64,000 nucleotides of DNA from Albidovulum sp. (GTDB lineage Bacteria; Pseudomonadota; Alphaproteobacteria; Rhodobacterales; Rhodobacteraceae), in NCBI GenBank assembly GCA_020637635.1, contig JACKKB010000002.1, positions 275,001-339,000 of the forward strand. Direction: 5' to 3'. This document shows positions 58,734 through 64,000 of this stretch, one piece after another. Below the pieces are notes generated by a model. That model saw nothing but the letters and a program-made list of their open reading frames with translations, was not told the DNA's origin and did not search any database. Both the position numbers and the translations under genes were made by a program. How positions within the stretch are numbered: the stretch's first letter is position 1; each line of letters opens with the position of its first letter.

Positions 58734-59458
58734 CGTTTGCCCTCCGCCAGGGTCCGGTAGGGGGCATCGGTCAATGTGCCGAGAGACTGGAGATAGGCGA
58801 CAAGTGCGTCCATCTCTGTCAGCCGCGACGGATCGCCATCGAAGACCCGGGCCGCCGGGCGCTCGCCATAGCGCTCCTGAAATCCGTCCATCATGGCGCT
58901 GTCGGGACGGCTTTGTGCCAGCGCATCGGCTTCCGCCGCCCCGATCATGCCTTCGTCGTAAGGCACCCCGAGCCGCGCCAGGGTGGCCAGGGAATCTGAG
59001 AGCAGCTCGGTATCGAGCGTTCGTGTCAGCCAGGGATAAGAAGGCATGATCGAGGCCGGCACCACACTGCGCGGGTTGATCAGGTGGGCGACATGCCAGT
59101 CGTCCGAATACTTTCCGCCCAGGCGGGCCAGGTCAGGTCCGGTTCTCTTCGACCCCCAGAGCATCGGATGATCGTAGGCACTTTCCGCGGCGAGCGAATA
59201 GGGTCCGTAGCGGTCCAGTTCGTCGGCCAGGCTGCGCACCATCTGGCTGTGGCAGGCATAGCAACCCTCGCGGATGTAGATTTCGCGCCCGGCCAGTTCC
59301 AGAGGGGTATAGGGGCGCAGGTCGGCGGGTATCTCGACCGTCTCGTCGATGGTGAACAGCGGTGCGATTTCGACGATGCCGCCGATCGAGGCGGCGACGA
59401 TGATTGCAGCCACCAGCCCCACGGAGATCTTTTCCAGATTGTAGTGCAGTTTCAGCAT
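58730..59458 (-). CDS. ccoO: CcoO, monohaem cytochrome c subunit of cbb3 oxidase
   Basis: 242 residues. N-terminal membrane helix, haem c site CYACH at 66-70 in REGCYACHSQM, then RTGPDLARLGGKYSDDWH, all typical of CcoO/FixO; the axial Met may be in ASIMPSYPW. It carries electrons between CcoP and CcoN. The start MLKLHYNLEKIS is typical. It follows ccoN by four bases. Confidence 0.96.
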   Translation of the reverse strand: MLKLHYNLEKISVGLVAAIIVAASIGGIVEIAPLFTIDETVEIPADLRPYTPLELAGREIYIREGCYACHSQMVRSLADELDRYGPYSLAAESAYDHPMLWGSKRTGPDLARLGGKYSDDWHVAHLINPRSVVPASIMPSYPWLTRTLDTELLSDSLATLARLGVPYDEGMIGAAEADALAQSRPDSAMMDGFQERYGERPAARVFDGDPSRLTEMDALVAYLQSLGTLTDAPYRTLAEGKR

Positions 59459-59462
59459 GGGC

Positions 59463-61088
59463 TCACTCCGCCGGCTGCGCGACAAGGGGCCGGTCGGTTG
59501 CGCGGCCTGTCGTTCCGCGCATCGTGGCGCGACAGTTCCAGGCGCAGATCACGGCCCCGGTCAGGAACAGCCCGCCGCCGATGGTTCGCAGAAGGTAGTA
59601 GGGGGCCATTGCCTGAACCGACTGCAGGAAGCTGTAGGAAAGCGCGCCGTTCGCGTCATAGGCGCGCCACATCAGCCCCTGGGTGATGCCGGCATTCCAC
59701 ATCGATATGACGTAGACGAGCGTGCCCGTGACAGCGAGCCAGAAGTGCCACTCGACCGCGCGGGGCGAGGCCATCTCGGACTTGCCGCCGAGCTGAGGAA
59801 CGAGCGTATAGATCGCGCCGAAGACAATCATGGCGACCCAGCCAAGCGTCCCGGAATGGACGTGGCCCACCGTCCAGTCGGTGTAGTGCGACAGCGAATT
59901 GACGGGGCGGATGGCGAGGAACGACCCCTCGAATGTCGACAACCCGTAGAACACGGCGGCGACGAACATGAAGCGCAGCGTCGCGTCATCGCGCACCTTG
60001 TGCCAGGCGCCGTTCAGCGTGGCGATGGCATTGCCCGCCGAGGCCCAGCTCGGCACCAGCAGCATGACCGAGAAGGTCATGCCCAGCGTCTGCGCCCAGT
60101 ATGGCAGCGCCGTGTAGTGCAGATGGTGCGAGCCGACCCAGATGTAGAAGAAGGTGATCCCCCAGAAGCTGACGATGGAGAGGCGATAGGACCAGATCGG
60201 CCGGCCAGACCGCACCGGCAGGAAGTAGTAGAGCATCCCGAGGAAGCCGGCGGTCAGGAAGAACGCCACCGCGTTGTGGCCATACCACCATTGCACCATC
60301 GCATCCTGCACGCCCGACCAGATCGGGAAGCTCTCGGCCGCGGTGAGCCGCACCGGCAGGGCGAGGTTGTTGACGATATGCAGCATCGCCACGACCAGGA
60401 TGAAGGCGAGATAATACCAGTTGGCGACGTAGATATGCGGCTCGTTCCGGCGGGCCAGCGTGCGGATGTAGAGCGCGAAATAGGTGACCCAGATCACCAC
60501 CAGCCAAAGGTCCGCATACCATTCGGCCTCGGCATATTCCTTGGACTGGGTGGAGCCCATCAGATAGCCGGTGACGGCCCAGGCGCAGAAGAGGTTGTAG
60601 CCGATGAGCACGACCCAGGGGCTGATCGAGTCGGCCAGCCGGGCGCGCGAGGTGCGTTGCAAGACATGCAAGGATGTCGCGATCAGCGCGTTGCCGCCGA
60701 AGCCGAAGATGATGCCGGTCGTGTGCACGGGGCGCAGGCGGCCGAAACTGGTTGCCGGCCAGAGTGGGGTTGCCTCCGGCCAGTAGAGAAGCGCGGCCAC
60801 CCAGACGCCGACGCCCATGCCGATCAATGCCCAGACCAGCGTCAAGACAATGCCGAACCGGGTCGGCTCATCGTAGTAACGGCGCGACCGATCGGCCGGA
60901 GGCTCCGCTTCGTTGAGTGCGCCGCCGAGCAGGAAGATCAGTCCGATTCCGAGCCCGAGCGCCATGAACCCATGCAGCGACATGACCCCGTGGCGTGCCG
61001 CTGCCGCCATGACGAGCCCCATCAGGGCCAGCAGGAGCGACAGGATCATGCCAATCCGGCGTTCTGAAACGGTCAGTGTTGCGATCAT
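59463..61088 (-). CDS. ccoN: CcoN, catalytic subunit I of cbb3 cytochrome oxidase
   Basis: 541 residues with two extra N-terminal helices. Copper/haem histidines are in WWYGHNAVAFFLTAGFLG, SHHLHYTALPYW and HYTDWTVGHVHSG. The cross-linked Tyr six residues before the HH pair (FFYIWVGSHH) is kept, so it should be an oxygen reductase. Divergences from common CcoN are SHH for PHH and FEGSFLAIRPVN for FEGPMMSIKTVN. It begins 19 bp after nsrR, so control by NO is likely. Confidence 0.95.
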   Translation of the reverse strand: MIATLTVSERRIGMILSLLLALMGLVMAAAARHGVMSLHGFMALGLGIGLIFLLGGALNEAEPPADRSRRYYDEPTRFGIVLTLVWALIGMGVGVWVAALLYWPEATPLWPATSFGRLRPVHTTGIIFGFGGNALIATSLHVLQRTSRARLADSISPWVVLIGYNLFCAWAVTGYLMGSTQSKEYAEAEWYADLWLVVIWVTYFALYIRTLARRNEPHIYVANWYYLAFILVVAMLHIVNNLALPVRLTAAESFPIWSGVQDAMVQWWYGHNAVAFFLTAGFLGMLYYFLPVRSGRPIWSYRLSIVSFWGITFFYIWVGSHHLHYTALPYWAQTLGMTFSVMLLVPSWASAGNAIATLNGAWHKVRDDATLRFMFVAAVFYGLSTFEGSFLAIRPVNSLSHYTDWTVGHVHSGTLGWVAMIVFGAIYTLVPQLGGKSEMASPRAVEWHFWLAVTGTLVYVISMWNAGITQGLMWRAYDANGALSYSFLQSVQAMAPYYLLRTIGGGLFLTGAVICAWNCRATMRGTTGRATDRPLVAQPAE

Positions 61089-61107
61089 CTTGCCCTGCCT
61101 CTCATCT

Positions 61108-61524
61108 TCATGCGGCAGCCCGTTCGGGCAATGCGATATCCGCGAGGGTCGATTGGTTCAGATCCGCGATGAAGCGGGCCTCGGCATGGCACAGCCGTGC
61201 CTTGAGCCGACAGCAGCCCTCGATCGTGCAGCTGCCCCCGTCGAGCCTGAAACAATCGACCAGCGCCTGCCCCTGCTCCAGCAACTTCACCACATCGCCA
61301 AGCCTTACTTTTTCCGGATCGCGGCGCAACCGGGCGCCGCCGCTCACGCCCCGGCGCGTTTCGACGATCCCGCCCCGGGCCAGCCTTTGCATGATCTTCG
61401 TCAGATGATTGCGGGACAACTTGAACTCCTCGGCCAGATCGGCCGTCGAGAAGGCCTGACCGGGCGCACTCGCCATCCGCATCAACATGCGGAGGCCATA
61501 GTCCGTGAAGGAGGTGAGGTTCAT
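61108..61524 (-). CDS. nsrR: NsrR, nitric-oxide-sensing Rrf2-family repressor
   Basis: 138 residues. The helix-turn-helix SRNHLTKIMQRLARGG and the start MNLTSFTDYGLRMLMRMA resemble E. coli NsrR. Cysteines C91, C99 and C104/C105 (DCFRLDGGSCTIEGCCRLK) are the Fe-S ligand set; the spacing differs slightly from E. coli. NO destroys the cluster and releases the DNA. It is the first gene of the ccoNOQP operon and divergent from NO-detoxification genes, hence autoregulation and shared control. Confidence 0.9.
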   Translation of the reverse strand: MNLTSFTDYGLRMLMRMASAPGQAFSTADLAEEFKLSRNHLTKIMQRLARGGIVETRRGVSGGARLRRDPEKVRLGDVVKLLEQGQALVDCFRLDGGSCTIEGCCRLKARLCHAEARFIADLNQSTLADIALPERAAA

Positions 61525-61545
61525 GACGCTCCGCTCTTCTAAATC

Positions 61546-61560
61546 GGTATTTACAATACC
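61546..61560. promoter_or_regulatory. Candidate NsrR operator
   Basis: GGTATT-TAC-AATACC, a perfect inverted repeat, 21 bp upstream of the nsrR ATG and 49 bp upstream of the truncated haemoglobin ATG. It is AT-richer than its surroundings and fits an Rrf2 dimer. Its use by NsrR is inferred. Confidence 0.6.
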
Positions 61561-61583
61561 TATTTACCAGATGTAGCATGAGA

Positions 61584-61603
61584 CTCAAGCCTAAATTCTT
61601 GAG
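61584..61603. promoter_or_regulatory. Inverted repeat in the truncated haemoglobin leader
   Basis: CTCAAG, eight-base spacer, CTTGAG, ending six bases before the ATG at 61610. It does not match the FNR box (TTGAT-N4-ATCAA). It could fold over the ribosome site or bind a second regulator. Confidence 0.35.
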
Positions 61604-61609
61604 GATCCC

Positions 61610-62053
61610 ATGTCATCTGCTGATCCCCGGATCTTGTCCGCCCGCCCGACGCTGACCGCCGAGATCATGGCGCAGACGGGGCTGGACGAGGACGTGCTGA
61701 CCCGGTTGGTGCATCGCTTCTACGACAGGGTGCGCGCGGATTCGGCGCTTGGCCCGGTCTTCGCCGAGCGGATTTCGGACTGGGGCCCGCATCTGGACCG
61801 GATGGTGGCCTTCTGGTCGTCGGTCGCGCTGATGACGGGCCGCTATCACGGGACCCCGGTGCAGACCCATCTCGGCCTGCCCGTGGACTGGAATCACTTC
61901 GACCGCTGGCTGACGCTGTTTCGCCAGACCGCAACCGAAACCTGCCCGCCCGAAGGTGCAGCGCATGTCATCGAGCGCGCCGAGCGGATCGCGCGTTCGC
62001 TGCACATGGCGGTCGAGGGCGCGAAAGCCCGGACAATCCCATCCCTGCACTGA
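61610..62053 (+). CDS. Group III truncated haemoglobin
   Basis: 147 residues. The trHbIII pattern VHRFYDRVRADSALGPVF, the MTGRYHGTPVQTHLGLP loop with the proximal histidine, and FDRWLTLFRQTA are clear. It likely binds or converts NO with oxygen, in keeping with the NsrR site upstream. GAGGA precedes the ATG. It is the first gene of the plus-strand NO-response operon. Confidence 0.92.
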   Translation: MSSADPRILSARPTLTAEIMAQTGLDEDVLTRLVHRFYDRVRADSALGPVFAERISDWGPHLDRMVAFWSSVALMTGRYHGTPVQTHLGLPVDWNHFDRWLTLFRQTATETCPPEGAAHVIERAERIARSLHMAVEGAKARTIPSLH

Positions 62054-62068
62054 CCCGAGGACAAGGAC

Positions 62069-62554
62069 ATGACAAGACCACTGCCCCCACGAGACCCGAG
62101 CGACCTGACCAGGTTCATCGAGACCGAATATCACGCGAAGCACCGCACCCAGCTTCCCGAACTGGCGGCGCTGTCGGAAAAGGTCGAGGCGGTCCATGCC
62201 GGGCAGGCGGATGTTCCCGCGGGATTGGCCAGCTTGCTGCACCGGATGATCGGCGAGCTGGAGGTGCACATGAAAAAGGAGGAGCTGATCCTGTTTCCGG
62301 CCATTCGCAAGGCGGCAACGGGGCTGGACGTGCCGATCGCGGCGATGCGCGCGGATCACGACGACCACGAGGCAGAGGTCGAACAGGTCCGGCACCTGAC
62401 GAACGGGCTCGCTTTGCCGGACGGCGCCTGCCGGAGCTGGACGCGGCTCTATGCCGGTGTCGGTGAATTCCTGGACGACCTCGCGGCCCATATCCGGCTG
62501 GAAAACGACGTGTTGTTCCCGCAATTCGAAACGCAAGGCACAGGCCATGTCTGA
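62069..62554 (+). CDS. Haemerythrin HHE-domain protein (YtfE/DnrN-like)
   Basis: 161 residues. Di-iron ligands of a haemerythrin bundle appear in YHAKHRTQLPEL, HMKKEELILFP, RADHDDHEAE and HIRLENDVLFPQF. YtfE/DnrN proteins repair Fe-S clusters or release iron after nitrosative stress. Here the N-terminal ScdA-type domain of YtfE is absent. It begins 15 bases after the haemoglobin stop and overlaps the next gene by eight bases. Confidence 0.85.
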   Translation: MTRPLPPRDPSDLTRFIETEYHAKHRTQLPELAALSEKVEAVHAGQADVPAGLASLLHRMIGELEVHMKKEELILFPAIRKAATGLDVPIAAMRADHDDHEAEVEQVRHLTNGLALPDGACRSWTRLYAGVGEFLDDLAAHIRLENDVLFPQFETQGTGHV

Positions 62555-62891
62555 CCTGCATCTTCCCAAGCCGACAAAAGACCTCGTCGAGCGGCGTCAT
62601 GCCCTGGCGCCGCAGACCGAGGACGCCTTCCGCGCCTTTTCCAAGGCGGTGTTCGCCGAGGGTGCGCTGGACGCACGCAGCAAGCAGCTTATCGCCGTGG
62701 CGGTTGCGCATGTAACCCAATGCCCGTGGTGCATCGAGGGCCATGTCAAGGCGGCCCGGCGTGCGGGCGCCTCGGCCGAACAGGTCATGGAGGCGATCTG
62801 GGTCGCCGCGGAAATGCGCGCCGGCGCCTCCTGGGCCCATGCGCTGAAGGCGGTGGAGGTGATCGGCGACGCGGACAAGCGGGACAGCTGA
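62547..62891 (+). CDS. Carboxymuconolactone decarboxylase/AhpD-like protein
   Basis: 114 residues. The CxxC at C59/C62 in QCPWCIEGH is the AhpD-like redox site. The all-helical CMD fold is seen in DARSKQLIAVAVAHV. It is likely a peroxidase or reductase of the stress response rather than a decarboxylase. It is coupled to the haemerythrin gene upstream and DUF488 downstream (TGATG). Confidence 0.88.
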   Translation: MSDLHLPKPTKDLVERRHALAPQTEDAFRAFSKAVFAEGALDARSKQLIAVAVAHVTQCPWCIEGHVKAARRAGASAEQVMEAIWVAAEMRAGASWAHALKAVEVIGDADKRDS

Positions 62892-63298
62892 TGCCGCCGG
62901 CAAGGCCACCCATCCCCGACGCCCCCGGCGAACGTATCCGCGTCAAGCGGATCTATCGCGCGGCACGCCTGTCGGACGGCAAGCGGATCCTGGTCGACCG
63001 GCTCTGGCCGCGCGGCATGGCGAAGGACCGCGCCCGGCTGTCGCAATGGTGCAAGGAGATCGCGCCGAGCGAAGAGTTGCGACAGTGGTTCCACGACCAC
63101 CCCGATCAGTGGCAGGCGTTCGCCACGCGCTATCAGGCCGAGCTTGCCGCCCATGACGATCTGGTCCGCGAACTTGCCGGGTATGCGTGCGAGGGCGTCG
63201 TCACGCTGCTTTATGCCTCGAAGAACGAGGCGCAAAACAACGCCGTCGTGTTGAGCGACTTCCTGCGCCGGTGGCTGGAACGGGAGGGGCAGACATGA
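62891..63298 (+). CDS. DUF488 family protein
   Basis: 135 residues. It has RIYRAARLSDGKRILVDRLWPRGM, a short helical part and VVTLLYASKNEAQNNA, which match DUF488. Members of this family (such as YeaO) are of unknown function and often lie in stress-response operons. It overlaps the pseudogene downstream by four bases. Confidence 0.85.
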   Translation: MPPARPPIPDAPGERIRVKRIYRAARLSDGKRILVDRLWPRGMAKDRARLSQWCKEIAPSEELRQWFHDHPDQWQAFATRYQAELAAHDDLVRELAGYACEGVVTLLYASKNEAQNNAVVLSDFLRRWLEREGQT

Positions 63299-63911
63299 CC
63301 GGTCGGCGAGAAACCCTGCTGCACACGCCGCGTTGCGACCTGCTGGGATGCGACCGGCCTTCGATCTGGCAGAGCAGATCCTGGCCCGGACCGGCCTGCC
63401 CGTCGTCGTCTCTTGCGGGATCGCAACGGGCGAGGGCCTTGCCGCCGCGTTGGCGATCGGGGCTGATGGCGTGCGATGCGGAACGGCCTTTCCGGCCACC
63501 GGGGAATCCTTCGCCCACCCCTGCCACAAGTCCCGCATCGTTGAGGCCTCGGGCGAGGACACGGTGCTGAGCGATGCCTTCTTTCTGAACTCGCCCAAGG
63601 GGGCTGCGGTGCGCGTGATCGGCAACAGCGTGACGAAGGGGCTCAAGGGAGATTGCCTGGGCCACAACCCGGACAGCCTGCCACGCGAGATCATCGCCCA
63701 TGACGAGGAACAGCCCCGCCTGCGCTTCAGCACGGATTCACCCTTGCGCACGACAACCGGCTATGTCGAAGCGATGGCGCTCTATGCCGGTCGGGGAGCG
63801 GGAAACATCGCCGATATCGTGGCCGCCGGCGCGCCGCTGGATCCCATGGTCGCGCAGGCGCTTCAAATGCTGAAGGGCGCGGTTCGAAACGGCTTCAAGG
63901 CGATATCGTGA
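63295..63911 (+). pseudogene. Nitronate monooxygenase (2-nitropropane dioxygenase) with internal deletion and frameshift
   Basis: The ATG overlapping the DUF488 stop begins MTGRRETLLHTPRCDLLGCDRP, the N terminus expected for an NPD-type enzyme (first 20 of these residues are characteristic). The frame then leaves the family. In another frame, from about 63360, FDLAEQILARTGLP, VVSCGIATGEGLAAALAIG and GADGVRCGTAF resume the C-terminal third. Some 150 middle residues, including the FMN-binding GGxAGGH region, are missing. I call it a deletion pseudogene. An in-frame product starting at 63333 would lack most of the active site. Confidence 0.7.
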
Positions 63912-64000
63912 GCGACGACTTCAAGAGCTTCCGCTGCCAGAGCGGCTTTTCCTCACCGCCCTGCCATGCCGCCGAGGTCGCGCCGGATGCCTTCGATCCG
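63908..64000 (+). CDS. N-terminal fragment of an unidentified protein (partial)
   Basis: GTG at 63908 overlaps the preceding stop (GTGA) and opens MSDDFKSFRCQSGFSSPPCH, continuing AAEVAPDAFDP to the window's end. The SSPPC motif recalls the N terminus of some Rhodobacteraceae proteins, including 5-formyltetrahydrofolate cyclo-ligase-linked ones, but 31 residues are too few to decide. It appears to belong to the same operon. Confidence 0.5.
   Translation, partial: MSDDFKSFRCQSGFSSPPCHAAEVAPDAFDP

Noticed and set aside
59463..61088. CcoN homologue as a nitric oxide reductase subunit
   Set aside because: The cross-link tyrosine and all oxidase histidines are kept, and ccoO, ccoQ and ccoP follow, so it is an oxygen reductase.
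55703..64000. Duplicated tRNA-Lys 3' end marking an integrated element
   Set aside because: I searched by eye for a second copy of the T-arm and CCA end downstream and found none within the window.

Overview
The window is about 64 kb of GC-rich chromosomal DNA from an alphaproteobacterium, most likely a member of the Rhodobacteraceae. The evidence is gene content: a Rhodobacterales-type DUF3035 lipoprotein, an SDHAF4-like DUF1674 protein, DinB with an N-terminal zinc ribbon, the 41-residue single-cysteine L36, ccoNOQP, a class I PHA synthase and a DMSP-lyase-like cupin. No prophage, complete insertion sequence, CRISPR array or rRNA operon was recognised.

Layout. 0-14 kb is mostly housekeeping: msrPQ, clpB with a heat-shock-like promoter, two tiny unassigned genes facing away from clpB, cutC, pyrF, an SPFH/NfeD pair, dinB, an N-formylglutamate amidohydrolase, tRNA-Val, rpmJ, a PHA synthase and a caspase-like protein that appears to have lost its catalytic cysteine. 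14.3-23.3 kb is a nine-gene minus-strand operon: a complete LivFGHMK-type ABC importer flanked by two different acyl-CoA ligase-like enzymes, with a small membrane protein and a VOC protein inside. A hybrid histidine kinase and an OmpR-type regulator are read divergently from it. Their junction holds a 14-bp tandem duplication that creates two five-codon minicistrons in an ATGA chain.

26-42.5 kb holds a decayed histidine-phosphatase gene, a saccharopine-dehydrogenase-like gene, rmuC-mutL, an M16 protease pair (one active-type, one lacking the zinc motif), DUF3035 lipoprotein, lspA, purH, heparinase-like, rsmB-like, an SDHAF4-like gene, dapB, rbfA, a DUF2233 gene and truB. 42.6-47.7 kb looks like methylamine or betaine catabolism: a trimethylamine-dehydrogenase-like flavoprotein overlapping a non-pyrrolysine MttB homologue, then an aldehyde dehydrogenase, with strong palindromes upstream of the last two. 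47.9-53.5 kb carries a 1-Cys peroxiredoxin, marR-emrA-emrB, the DMSP-lyase-like cupin and a PPP-family phosphatase, with two minisatellites (12-bp and 14-bp units). mtaB-dapF and tRNA-Lys follow.

56.5-64 kb is a nitric-oxide-response locus. nsrR is the first gene of a minus-strand operon nsrR-ccoNOQP-(52-aa ORF)-DUF2189-ccoS. Divergent from it are a group III truncated haemoglobin, a haemerythrin protein, an AhpD-like protein, DUF488, a nitronate-monooxygenase pseudogene with an internal deletion, and the start of one more gene. A GGTATT-N3-AATACC palindrome lies in the shared promoter. The arrangement suggests that an alternative cbb3 oxidase and NO-detoxification proteins are controlled together.

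Many adjacent genes overlap as ATGA or TGATG, so translational coupling is common. All functions are inferred from sequence motifs and remembered family features; no database search was run.
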